From: Candidatus Eremiobacterota bacterium
GTDB taxonomy: Bacteria; Vulcanimicrobiota; CADAWZ01; Ess09-12
Assembly: GCA_031082125.1 (NCBI GenBank)
Contig: JAVHLM010000002.1
Location: forward strand, 124,001 to 188,000
Length of the DNA: 64,000 bases
Direction: 5' to 3'
The stretch's first letter is position 1. Every line of letters begins with the position of its first letter. Positions 1 through 8,167 of the stretch are shown here, in pieces. Below the pieces are notes generated by a model, which made no database searches, was not told the DNA's origin, and was given only the letters and a program-made list of their open reading frames with translations. The position numbers and the translations under genes were made by a program.

Positions 1-252
1 GAAGCCGCAGGCAATCCCCGTGATGATGAAGGAGATGACGATGGCGGGTCCTGCGCCGATATGGCTTGCGCCGCCTGCGGCCGCCGTGCCGGTGATGACA
101 AATATGCCGGCGCCGATGATGGCGCCTATTCCCAGGGCCATCAGATCAACAGGGCCAAGGACCTTCTTGAGCTTGTTCTCGCCTTGCTCTGATTCCCTGA
201 GGATTCTCTCCACGGATTTTACTTTGAACGCGTTGTGAAACAGGGTGACCAC
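1..252 (-). CDS. Amino-acid permease, APC superfamily (N-terminal part, cut by window edge)
   Basis: Only about the first 80 codons lie in the window. The translated start closely resembles the N-terminus of the next gene upstream (272-2128): a short cytoplasmic lead rich in charged residues, then a first membrane helix containing the APC-family signature GIGAIIGAGIF (residues about 37-47). It is therefore very likely an inner-membrane amino-acid transporter and a tandem paralogue of its neighbour, from which it is separated by about 20 bases in the same direction. The in-frame GTG at 252 overlaps a GGAGG ribosome-binding site (256-252). A CTG at 243 would have ideal spacing, so the true start may be a rare CTG. 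Substrate unknown. Confidence 0.85.
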   Translation of the reverse strand, partial: MVTLFHNAFKVKSVERILRESEQGENKLKKVLGPVDLMALGIGAIIGAGIFVITGTAAAGGASHIGAGPAIVISFIITGIACGF

Positions 253-271
253 CTCCGGTAAAGTTTTGTGC

Positions 272-2128
272 TTATTCTTTTTCCATTTCCTTGATTTCGG
301 TTATCTTCCATCCCATGGGGGTAAGCTCAAGCTTCATCAGCAGCCGCTTCTCGCTTCCCGGGATTGCCATGAGAAAGTCGGCCCTGTCAAGCCCGGGGAG
401 AGGCTTCTTGATAAGGGGAAGTGCATTCCCCCCGTTGGCCTTGATATAGCCCATGTAGCGCTCCACGTCAGCATTGTAGTCCCTGTATTCCCGCCCAATG
501 TAGCTCCTGATGGCGGTAGTCGCCTCAGGGCTGTTCATAACGGCAATTATCCTGTCATGGACCTTCATCGCCGGTCCCAGGAATATGACGATATACCACG
601 TGATGAGCAGGAAGCTTATGATGGTGGGGATAAGGAAAGGCATCGTCGATCTCAGCGATTCTGTGAAGGTGACCTTTTCCTTCCTGAGGCGGCTGTGGGC
701 CGCGCCGTAGAGAAAATAGATGAAAAGGCCAATGATGAGCCAGTAAAGGAACCTTATCCATGTGAGGAGCGGAAGCTTTATCATCAGGAAAGCGCAGCAG
801 GCAATGCCCAGGAGAGGCACCAGGGGCACGGCGGGGCACTTGAAGGGGCGGTGGCGATCCGGGTCCCGGCGGCGCATGATGATGACGCCTATGCAGACAA
901 GCACAAAGGCGAAAAGGGTGCCGATGTTGCAGAGCTCCACCACCTCGTTGATGTTGGCGAAGGCGGCAAAGAAGGCCACGAAGACGCCGGTGAGGATCGT
1001 GGTCACATGGGGCGTCTTGAAGCGGGGGTGTACATGGGAGAACCATGCGGGAAGGAGTCCGTCGCGCGACATCGAGAAGAAGATGCGCGGCTGCCCGAGC
1101 TGGAACACAAGCAGCACCGCCGCCATCGATACGATAGCCCCGAAGGATATTATCCCCGCCGCCCAGTTCACCCCTATAAGGCTGAAGGCCCTTGCGAGGG
1201 GATCGCCCGTACCGAGCTCAGAGTAAGGAGTCATTCCCGTGAGCACGGCGGCGATGGCGATATAGATAACGGTGCATATTATGAGGGAGCCTATCATGCC
1301 GATGGGGAGGTCCCGCGCGGGGTTCTTGGCCTCCTCGGCGGTCGTGGAGACGGCGTCAAAGCCGATATAGGCGAAGAAGATAAGGGCGGCGCCGCTGAAG
1401 ACTCCCTGCCACCCGTTGGGCATGAAGGGGCTCCAGTTCTCGGGCTTGATGAACTTGATCCCTGCAATGATGAAGAACGCGAGGATAAGGAGCTTGAGGC
1501 CCACGAAGATGTTGTTCATGAATGACGATTCCTTGATGCCTATGACCAGCACAAGGGTGATGAGTGCCACGATGGCCACGGCGGGAAGGTTGAAGATGAC
1601 GGGGAAAGAGCCGATATGGGGAGCGCTTTCCAGCACCCCGGGCGCGGAAAAGGCGTCACGGTAATTCGTACAGAGCCATACAGGGACATTGATACCGAGC
1701 CCCTTGAGGAACTGTACAAAATAGTCTGACCAGGAGATGGCTACGGCGATATTTCCCACGGCATATTCAATGATGAGATCCCACCCGATGATCCAGGCCA
1801 CTATCTCTCCCAGGGTGGCATAGGAGTAAGTATAGGCGCTTCCCGCAATGGGGATGAGGGAGGCAAACTCAGCGTAGCAGAGGGCCGTGAAGGCGCAGGC
1901 TATGGCAGTGAGCACGAAGGAGAGCATGATGGCAGGTCCTGCTCCCTTGTGGGCCGCACCGCCTGCTATTGCCGAGCCTATGGTGGCAAAGATCCCTGCG
2001 CCTATGATGGCGCCCACGCCGAGGGCGATGAGATCGACTGCGCCAAGGGCCTTCTTGAGCTTGAATTCCTGGTTTTCCGACTCTTCAAGGATAATGCCCA
2101 GGTCCTTGGTTTTGAAGAACTGTGCCAT
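272..2128 (-). CDS. Amino-acid permease, APC superfamily, with C-terminal extension
   Basis: 618-residue multi-helix inner-membrane transporter. The N-terminal helix carries GVGAIIGAGIFATIGS, the substrate/Na+ site motif of cationic-amino-acid-transporter-like APC proteins. A later conserved stretch reads FFAYIGFDAVSTTAEEAKNP, also typical of this branch (helix 6 and following loop). About 12-14 hydrophobic helices end near residue 530. After them comes a soluble tail of some 90 residues that usual 450-500-residue members lack; its role is unknown. It lies just upstream of a second permease of the same family (252 downwards), so both are probably co-transcribed. The specific amino acid cannot be told from sequence alone. 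ATG is preceded by a G-rich ribosome-binding site. Confidence 0.93.
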   Translation of the reverse strand: MAQFFKTKDLGIILEESENQEFKLKKALGAVDLIALGVGAIIGAGIFATIGSAIAGGAAHKGAGPAIMLSFVLTAIACAFTALCYAEFASLIPIAGSAYTYSYATLGEIVAWIIGWDLIIEYAVGNIAVAISWSDYFVQFLKGLGINVPVWLCTNYRDAFSAPGVLESAPHIGSFPVIFNLPAVAIVALITLVLVIGIKESSFMNNIFVGLKLLILAFFIIAGIKFIKPENWSPFMPNGWQGVFSGAALIFFAYIGFDAVSTTAEEAKNPARDLPIGMIGSLIICTVIYIAIAAVLTGMTPYSELGTGDPLARAFSLIGVNWAAGIISFGAIVSMAAVLLVFQLGQPRIFFSMSRDGLLPAWFSHVHPRFKTPHVTTILTGVFVAFFAAFANINEVVELCNIGTLFAFVLVCIGVIIMRRRDPDRHRPFKCPAVPLVPLLGIACCAFLMIKLPLLTWIRFLYWLIIGLFIYFLYGAAHSRLRKEKVTFTESLRSTMPFLIPTIISFLLITWYIVIFLGPAMKVHDRIIAVMNSPEATTAIRSYIGREYRDYNADVERYMGYIKANGGNALPLIKKPLPGLDRADFLMAIPGSEKRLLMKLELTPMGWKITEIKEMEKE

Positions 2129-2154
2129 ACCCCGTCCCCCTGAAATGAAACATG

Positions 2155-2174
2155 CCCGGGGATCCCGCCCCGGG
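2155..2174. repeat. GC-rich 7-bp inverted repeat in the permease leader
   Basis: CCCGGGG (2155-2161) and CCCCGGG (2168-2174) are perfect inverted arms around a 6-base loop. It lies 26 bases upstream of the permease start, so in the permease transcript it would form a strong leader hairpin that could affect translation or mRNA stability. On the plus strand it is followed by a T-rich stretch, but no plus-strand gene ends here. Confidence 0.5.
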
Positions 2175-2212
2175 AGTATTTCTTTAATTCCTTTTCATCA
2201 TCACAAATCCTT

Positions 2213-2255
2213 CCCTGCCTGAAAAAAAATCGCGGGCAGGAAAAGCGCTCCTGCC
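2213..2255. promoter_or_regulatory. Three-element inverted-repeat cluster, candidate operator for the ttcA-like gene
   Basis: CCCTGCC (2213-2219), GGGCAGG (2234-2240) and TCCTGCC (2249-2255) are related. The central arm is complementary to both outer arms, as GGGCAGG/CCCTGCC and GGCAGGA/TCCTGCC. The cluster ends just before the predicted -10 box of the downstream gene, where a repressor or activator could act. Function is inferred from position and symmetry only. Confidence 0.4.
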
Positions 2256-2258
2256 GTG

Positions 2259-2267
2259 TGGTATTAT
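2259..2267 (+). promoter_or_regulatory. Extended -10 promoter for the ttcA-like gene
   Basis: TGG directly precedes TATTAT (2262-2267), an extended -10 box. No good -35 is seen, as is usual for extended -10 promoters. Transcription would start near 2274. That excludes the ATG at 2266 as the translation start and favours the ATG at 2290, which has its own ribosome-binding site. Confidence 0.5.
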
Positions 2268-2289
2268 GGGAGAATGGGAAGGGGGCTCT

Positions 2290-3018
2290 ATGGACCTCGC
2301 AACGAGGGAGTATTATATCTCCAAGAAGATGGGAAAGGCCATCTTTGACTATCGCATGCTGGCCCAGGGCGACAGGGTTCTTGTAGGCATATCGGGAGGC
2401 AAGGACAGCCTCACACTCCTCAGGATTCTCACAAGGTGGCGCGACGTGGCGCCTTTTGCCTTCCAGGTGAAGGCCATCCACGTGGCAATGGAAGAAATGA
2501 AGGAAGAGACCGAAAAGGTGCTTGGCTATCTCGAAAGAGAGGGCCTTGACTGCATAGTGGAGCAGGCGAAGCCCGTAGTACCCTCAAAAAGGAGCCGATG
2601 CTACTGGTGCGCCCGCCGCCGAAGGGAACATCTTTTCGTCGCGGCCTCCCGCCTGGGCTTCAACAAGATTGCCCTGGCCCACCACATGGATGATATCGTC
2701 GAGACAGTCCTGCTGAATCTTTTCTTTAACGGCGAGATAAGCACGATGGCGCCCAACAGGGCCCTTTTTGACGGGAAGATCCATATAATCCGCCCCTTTG
2801 CCTACGTGGAAGAGAGCGCCCTGAAAGCTGTCGCCTCAATAGCCGGCTACCCCGATCTCCCCCCCTGCCCCTACGGGCAGGTCTCCAAGAGGGCGAAGAT
2901 GAAGGAGATCATAGGGGGCCTCCGGCACAGGAACAGGAACGTGAAAACCAACATCATGAGGGCTCTCTCCCGGGTCAAGGAGGGCTACCTTCTCGACCTT
3001 CCCCCTTCCCGGGAGTAG
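2290..3018 (+). CDS. ttcA: TtcA-like PP-loop tRNA thiolation protein
   Basis: 242-residue PP-loop ATPase of the TtcA/TtuA group, cytoplasmic, predicted to adenylate and thiolate a tRNA base (TtcA makes 2-thiocytidine-32). Seen: ATP-binding SGGKDS near residue 36, a CYWC pair (CxxC) near residue 100 followed by a run of Arg, LAHHMDDIVET near residue 129, and a third Cys in PPCPYG. Three Cys in these positions match the [4Fe-4S] ligands of TtcA-type enzymes. ATG at 2290 is chosen over ATG at 2266 because GAAGGGGG lies just upstream and the earlier ATG overlaps the predicted -10 box. The stop is two bases from the convergent CHAT gene. Whether the target is C32 or another base is not decided by sequence. 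Confidence 0.88.
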   Translation: MDLATREYYISKKMGKAIFDYRMLAQGDRVLVGISGGKDSLTLLRILTRWRDVAPFAFQVKAIHVAMEEMKEETEKVLGYLEREGLDCIVEQAKPVVPSKRSRCYWCARRRREHLFVAASRLGFNKIALAHHMDDIVETVLLNLFFNGEISTMAPNRALFDGKIHIIRPFAYVEESALKAVASIAGYPDLPPCPYGQVSKRAKMKEIIGGLRHRNRNVKTNIMRALSRVKEGYLLDLPPSRE

Positions 3019-3020
3019 CG

Positions 3021-6000
3021 TTACTTCCAGTCTCCTATCATGATGAAGGGAGCCCAGTGGAAGGGGAGGGGATATTCTTTGATGAGCCTCACCTGGGCCT
3101 CCCTGAGTGCCTCGTCTTTTCCTGTGCTCCTGGCGAGGGCCTCGTAGAAGTACCCCATGAGCTTTGCCGTTGATTCGTCGGCGACGCTCCAGAGCGAGGC
3201 CAGGACAGTAGGAGCCCCGCAGTAGATAAGGGTCCTTGATATGCCTATCATATCGTCACCGGAGGTGATTCTTCCCAGGGCCGTCTCGCAGGCCGAGAGC
3301 GTGGCAAGGCGGCAGTGCCCGAGATTTATCGAGCCCAGATCGTTCAGGTTCATTACTCCGTCGCAGGTGGCTATGCCCGAGAGGAGTGGATTGCGCTCAT
3401 TAAGCACCCCATGGGTGGCAAAATGAAGATAGGAGGCTCCCGGTGCATATTCCCTCACGGAATCCCTCGTGAACTCCTTCTCTTCTTTCAGGGAGGCTGA
3501 CGGGAAAAGAGCTCCCAGCTTCTCCACCTCAAGCTTTGTTGCGGGAAGAGGGCTCATCGAGCCCACCTTTTCATTCCCCAGGGCGAAGGCTACCAGGTGT
3601 GCCGACCCTGGCGGCGCTCCCGGCCTTTTTCTTATCTCCACAAGGACCGATGCCGAGGGAAGCGTGACAATGGTGCGGTCCATGACAAGGGGCTTCCCGC
3701 TGCGGTCCAGAAGGGCCGAAAAAGGGAGATTGTTGAGAAAGCGGTGGGGCACTATCACCAGTCTTTTTGCTTTCTCGAAGAACGGCTCTGCCGGGGCGAT
3801 GAGAAGTGCATGGAGCTCGGAGAGCTTCTTCTTGACCATGGCGGAGCTTTCGGGGAGCTTTTTTTCGGCGTCGCGCCTTATAAGGCTTTTCGCGTCATTG
3901 GTGAGAGACCGGAGGTCTCCATGGTTTTTCCCGATGACCTTTGCTTCCATCCCATGGCGGGTGATTATGAAGAGAAAGGTCTCCCGGGCCTCCACGTAGT
4001 AGGCAAGCATCACGGTATCGTCATCGAGGTCCTCCTGAATCGCCGCCAGGGAGGCGGGCTTGACAGCCTTGGTGTGATAGAGTCGCTGGTTTTCCATATT
4101 AAGAATCGCGAGGGCTTCCTGGTATTTCGCGTAGTACTGGTCGATATAGGACTTGGGGACTTCGGGAGGCGCCAGGATGGAAGATCTGCCCGCGAAGGAG
4201 GCGCTTCTTTTGGTTTCGGGAGCCCCTGTGGGGGCGAAGGCCACTTCAGCGCCTGGAAGCACGGGAGAAATGCCGGCCATGGCTTCCCCCGGAGGCTTTG
4301 AAAGAGCATTCAGGAGCCCCTCATATTCTCTCATCCCTTCCATGAGTGACACCATCTTTTCCCGGACCTTTCCCCCCGAAGGCGCAGGCCAGAAGCTCCT
4401 GCCCACGGTCTGCAGAAAAGCCCTCGCCCGGTCTCTTTCACTGAGGCCGAAAGCCTTCTCTTTTTCATTTTTCCTGAGGAGAATCCTTATGGTCCCTCCG
4501 TAGGGGGACTGTAAGGATTCTGAGAGCTCCAGAAGCTTTGCCTCGCTCTTGATGGTTCCGAGAAGCTTTTCAGAGAGCTTGATAGCCTCGTCATAATAAT
4601 CAAGAGCTTTCTGGTAGCATTTCTCCGCTTCGTCCGGGAGCTTCTGGGCTTTCCTGTCTCCTTCCTTTTCTGCGAGAAGTCCCTGATCACTGAGATTGGG
4701 CACCTGCTCGAACACCCTGTAGTGGAGCCTGTCAAAGGCGCTCTTTTCCCTGAGTAACGGGGCTATGGAGTCGTAGTCCTCGACTGCAGAGTAATATAAG
4801 ATGATATTTTTGAGAATCTCGCTCTTCTGGCGGATATTTGACTGGCTGGCGCTCAGGTTCCGGAGTGTGTTGACGATCTCCCCGGCCTTTTGCCTGTCTT
4901 TGTTCCTGCAATATACACGGAGGAGCCTTTCGTTGATTTTCACCGAGAGGTTCGGAGCATTAACCACAAGTTTCTCCGCATGGAGGAGCTTTTTCTCCGC
5001 ATCTTCCAGGTCTTCCCGTTCAAAGGCGAGATCGGCGAGCCCGATAAGTATGTCCCCGGAGAGTTCCGGGTTTCTCAGGCGCTCTGCCTCTTTTGAGGCT
5101 TTCTCCAGCAGGGCCTGAGCCTTGTCAAGATAGGCCATGTCGTACTGCCAGAGGCTTGTAAGCTTTCCTGCCACAGCCAGCGAGAGCAGGATATTGATTT
5201 TCACCTCACCTGCCTGCTCGCTCAGGGCAAGAGCCTCACTGGCATAGCCGAGCAACAGCTCGGGACTTAGCATGTCGGTACCCGAGCTCATGGAGAGCAG
5301 GGTCATGAGGTACGTCACGATAAGGCGGAGGTTCCCTGCCTTTCTTGCTTCTTGATAAAGGCGGTGGAACTCGAGCGCCGATTCCTCAAATTCATTTTCT
5401 TCCCCGAGGATCTTCGCCTCGGTGAGGCGGCACTGCCAGAGGCCCTCGCGGTCTCCGGTCTTTTCGAACAGGGCCCGGGCCGATGAAAGGTGTTTTCTTG
5501 CCTTCGCGGCATTTCCCAGGTTGAGAAGGATTATATCGGCGAGATTGAGCGATGCCTGGGCGGCGTCGCCCACAAGGCCCCGGCTGGCAAAAAAGCGGGC
5601 AGCCTCTTCCATGAGGGAGAAGCCTTTTTCAGGATCCCCCAGTATGAGAAGGTAATAGCCTATTGTGTACTGCGCAACTCCCCTTTCTCTTTCCAGGCCC
5701 TTTTCTTCAGCGAGGTCAAGGGCTTTCCGGTAGTACGCAAGGGCTTCGGGGGAATGGCCGCGGTTCTTGTAAAGGTCGCCGATGAACTGGAGCACCATCA
5801 CTATCCCGCGGGGATCATCAAGCTCCTCGTAAATGGCGAGGGCCTTCCGGTACTCCTTCTCGGCGGCGTCCATGTCGCCCCGGTGCCAGTAGGCCATGAA
5901 GCCAATGTTCACCAGGTCGGAAGCCTCGCCTTTCCTGTAGCCCAGGCTCCTGTTGAGGGAGAGCGATGCCTCATAATGGGCCTTTGCCTCTTCTATCCGG

Positions 6001-7547
6001 GACATGTGCTCGCAGCATCCCCCAAGCGCTGTTTCTAAAAGGGGGAGGCGCAGCCGGAGCCCCCCGGATTGAGCTTTTTCGAGGGCCTGCTTGAAAATTT
6101 TCTCGGCGCCGGGGGCGTCACCCCTCGCCATGGCCAGCGTGGCAAGGCTTTCTAGGGCGCTCAGGACTCCCTCGCGATAATTAAGGGCAGTGCTGAGCGC
6201 CAGGGCTGCTTTCAATGCTTCTTCTCCGCGGGCTCCGTCGCCCGTCGCGGCGAAGAGATTTCCCAGTGAAACAAGGGCATAGCAGGCTTCAGACACCAGG
6301 GCTGGATTCTTTGCCGCATCATAATAGGCGCAGGCTTTGAGAAGGGGCGCCACCGCCTTCTGGTAATCTCCCAGGAAATACCATTGCACGCCCGTATAGG
6401 CCTGTATCTTTGCCTCAAGAGCCCTGTCACCGCTTTCAGCGGCAAGCCGGAGGGCTTTCTCGTAATCCTGGAAGCCTTGTTCCGCCTGGCACCTCTCAAA
6501 GGCGATGTCGCCGGCCATGAGAAGGGCCTTTGCTTCCCCGGGCCTGTTCCCTGAGGAGGCATAGATGGCCCGGGCCTCTGCCGCCTCCTGAAGGGCTTCC
6601 TTCACTTTTCCCAGGGTGTGGAGAATCGTGGCCCTCTTGAGATGCAGCCCGGCTTTTTTCTCTCCGTTCTTCTCGCAGGCCGCAAGCGCCTTTTCATAAG
6701 CTCCCAGGGCTTGCGTGCCACGGCCGAGCGAAAAAAGAGTCTCGCCTTTCGTCTCGAGGACCTGGGCCTCCGTCTCCTTGTCAAGGGGGAGGAGCAGCGC
6801 CTTTTCCAGGGGGGCGAGCCCTTCCTCCTCCCTGCCGAGCATCGCGAGGGTATTTGAAAGCTGAACAAGGGCCAGCCCATAAAAGTGAGTGTTATCCGTT
6901 TTTCCCAGAAGCTCTGCGGCCTTTTCCGCCGTAGTGAGGGCTTTTTCATACTTTCCCTCTAAAAAAAGAGAAGAGCTCCACGTGAGGCAGGCGGCCCCCT
7001 CTTTCATTGTATCGCCTGCACGCTGGAATGATAAAATGGCCGATTCCATGGCTTTGTCAGCATCGGCGGCTCTGCCTGATGCGCGGCACAGGAGTGCGTA
7101 CTGGAATTCCGCCGCGCCGGCATAGAGATGCTCCTTCTCTGCCTTAAGAAGCCTCCCGCTCTCCTCAAGGTCTTTTTCTGCCTCGCTGTTCTGCTGTTTT
7201 TCCTTCCTCCACGATCCCCTTCTCAGCAGCGTGACCCCCACTCCCCATGCGTCATTGCTGCTCCTGAACAAGGCGAGGGCCTCATCCCATGCTCCTTCCG
7301 GTGATTTCCCCTCCGATGCCGCCGCCTGGCCTTCCAGGAGCTTAAAGTAGGGAAGCCAGGGAGCCTCACTGCCATGGGCCGCCTTCATTGAGGCGAGGAA
7401 GGCGGCTCCTCCCTCCAGGTCTCCCGAGAGAATGGTTTTCAGAGTCTTTCTTGTGAAGTCCCGGGGATCTTCCGCCGTGGCCCAGGCAGAGTGAAGCAGA
7501 AGGCAGAGCAAGATAAAGATGGCTCCAAGCAGACTTTTAAAAGTCAT
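3021..7547 (-). CDS. Exported TPR-CHAT protein (caspase-like C-terminal domain)
   Basis: About 1508 residues. A signal peptide (MTFKSLLGAIFILLCLLLHS, cleaved near AWA) is followed by more than 20 tetratricopeptide-like helical hairpins (about residues 30-1000), a linker, then a C-terminal CHAT domain. The CHAT block starts near LVIVPHRFLNNLPFSALL; its probable catalytic His is in FATHG (about residue 1379) and Cys in LSACETALG (about 1420). CHAT domains are clan CD cysteine-peptidase relatives of caspases; TPRs usually recognise a partner. The start at 7547 gives a clean signal peptide; an ATG at 7565 is also in frame. It overlaps the upstream small gene (7537-8100), so translation is probably coupled. 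Substrate is unknown; the co-directional macroglobulin-like gene suggests a shared extracytoplasmic role. Confidence 0.9.
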   Translation of the reverse strand: MTFKSLLGAIFILLCLLLHSAWATAEDPRDFTRKTLKTILSGDLEGGAAFLASMKAAHGSEAPWLPYFKLLEGQAAASEGKSPEGAWDEALALFRSSNDAWGVGVTLLRRGSWRKEKQQNSEAEKDLEESGRLLKAEKEHLYAGAAEFQYALLCRASGRAADADKAMESAILSFQRAGDTMKEGAACLTWSSSLFLEGKYEKALTTAEKAAELLGKTDNTHFYGLALVQLSNTLAMLGREEEGLAPLEKALLLPLDKETEAQVLETKGETLFSLGRGTQALGAYEKALAACEKNGEKKAGLHLKRATILHTLGKVKEALQEAAEARAIYASSGNRPGEAKALLMAGDIAFERCQAEQGFQDYEKALRLAAESGDRALEAKIQAYTGVQWYFLGDYQKAVAPLLKACAYYDAAKNPALVSEACYALVSLGNLFAATGDGARGEEALKAALALSTALNYREGVLSALESLATLAMARGDAPGAEKIFKQALEKAQSGGLRLRLPLLETALGGCCEHMSRIEEAKAHYEASLSLNRSLGYRKGEASDLVNIGFMAYWHRGDMDAAEKEYRKALAIYEELDDPRGIVMVLQFIGDLYKNRGHSPEALAYYRKALDLAEEKGLERERGVAQYTIGYYLLILGDPEKGFSLMEEAARFFASRGLVGDAAQASLNLADIILLNLGNAAKARKHLSSARALFEKTGDREGLWQCRLTEAKILGEENEFEESALEFHRLYQEARKAGNLRLIVTYLMTLLSMSSGTDMLSPELLLGYASEALALSEQAGEVKINILLSLAVAGKLTSLWQYDMAYLDKAQALLEKASKEAERLRNPELSGDILIGLADLAFEREDLEDAEKKLLHAEKLVVNAPNLSVKINERLLRVYCRNKDRQKAGEIVNTLRNLSASQSNIRQKSEILKNIILYYSAVEDYDSIAPLLREKSAFDRLHYRVFEQVPNLSDQGLLAEKEGDRKAQKLPDEAEKCYQKALDYYDEAIKLSEKLLGTIKSEAKLLELSESLQSPYGGTIRILLRKNEKEKAFGLSERDRARAFLQTVGRSFWPAPSGGKVREKMVSLMEGMREYEGLLNALSKPPGEAMAGISPVLPGAEVAFAPTGAPETKRSASFAGRSSILAPPEVPKSYIDQYYAKYQEALAILNMENQRLYHTKAVKPASLAAIQEDLDDDTVMLAYYVEARETFLFIITRHGMEAKVIGKNHGDLRSLTNDAKSLIRRDAEKKLPESSAMVKKKLSELHALLIAPAEPFFEKAKRLVIVPHRFLNNLPFSALLDRSGKPLVMDRTIVTLPSASVLVEIRKRPGAPPGSAHLVAFALGNEKVGSMSPLPATKLEVEKLGALFPSASLKEEKEFTRDSVREYAPGASYLHFATHGVLNERNPLLSGIATCDGVMNLNDLGSINLGHCRLATLSACETALGRITSGDDMIGISRTLIYCGAPTVLASLWSVADESTAKLMGYFYEALARSTGKDEALREAQVRLIKEYPLPFHWAPFIMIGDWK

Positions 7548-8100
7548 ACTTCTCTTCCATGACATATCCTGTATGGAGGTTCACCTTGCGGTACCCCCGC
7601 GAAATTGTAGTGGAGGCCTTTTCTCCCTGGGTGAGCTTTGAGGTATGGTGAAATGTTTTTTCTATGAAGACCTTCCCTTTGGACAGAAGCCTGTCTTCAG
7701 TTCTCTCGACGTAAGTGGTGGCCATGGCGAGCTCGCAGGCAAGGCTTTCCGGGAGTCCCTCCTCGCCGGCATCATCTTTTTCGAGCGTGAAGGAGCCCGC
7801 GAGCTCGGTGGCTATCCTGCTGGTCACAAGCTCCTTTCCCCTGGAAAAGCTCCCTTTTTTTATCGTGAGAATTGCGGCGGCATTTGTTATGCGGTACGGC
7901 TCGGTAAAGATGCCCTGGAGGGAGAGATGCCTGTCAATGACAAGGTCGTCAAGAAGAGAGAAGCCGTCTCCTTCAAACTTTACCTTCGCAGGAACGCTTT
8001 CGCCCAGGTATTTGATGATGCGCGCGAGGTTCTCAAACTCTGAAAGCGTGAAGGGATCGCTTTCTTTTGCTTTTTTATCGCTCCGGCCCTGTTCGCTCAT
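7537..8100 (-). CDS. Hypothetical protein between A2M-like and CHAT genes
   Basis: 187 residues, not recognised. No signal peptide or membrane helix, and the first 15 residues are polar and Lys/Glu-rich. The rest alternates short hydrophobic and polar stretches, as in a beta-rich domain, with a repeated theme of acidic and aromatic residues towards a C-terminus ending EEKYDF. The start at 8100 is chosen because GGAGGA stands three bases upstream; the longer frame reaching 8235 would overlap the macroglobulin gene. It lies 67 bases after that gene and overlaps the CHAT gene by about 10 bases, so it is probably the middle member of a three-gene unit. It could be a cytoplasmic adaptor or regulator, but nothing in the sequence proves this. 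Confidence 0.75.
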   Translation of the reverse strand: MSEQGRSDKKAKESDPFTLSEFENLARIIKYLGESVPAKVKFEGDGFSLLDDLVIDRHLSLQGIFTEPYRITNAAAILTIKKGSFSRGKELVTSRIATELAGSFTLEKDDAGEEGLPESLACELAMATTYVERTEDRLLSKGKVFIEKTFHHTSKLTQGEKASTTISRGYRKVNLHTGYVMEEKYDF

Positions 8101-8167
8101 TGTTCCTCCGATATCTCTATTCTTCCTGGGGTATTCTTCTTCCTTTGTGCCTCCCGGCGGGGATTCC

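Noticed and set aside
245-1525. A long plus-strand frame of 426 codons opposite the permease
   Set aside because: Its translation is charged and shows no domain; the minus-strand permease has clear family motifs and normal codon use.
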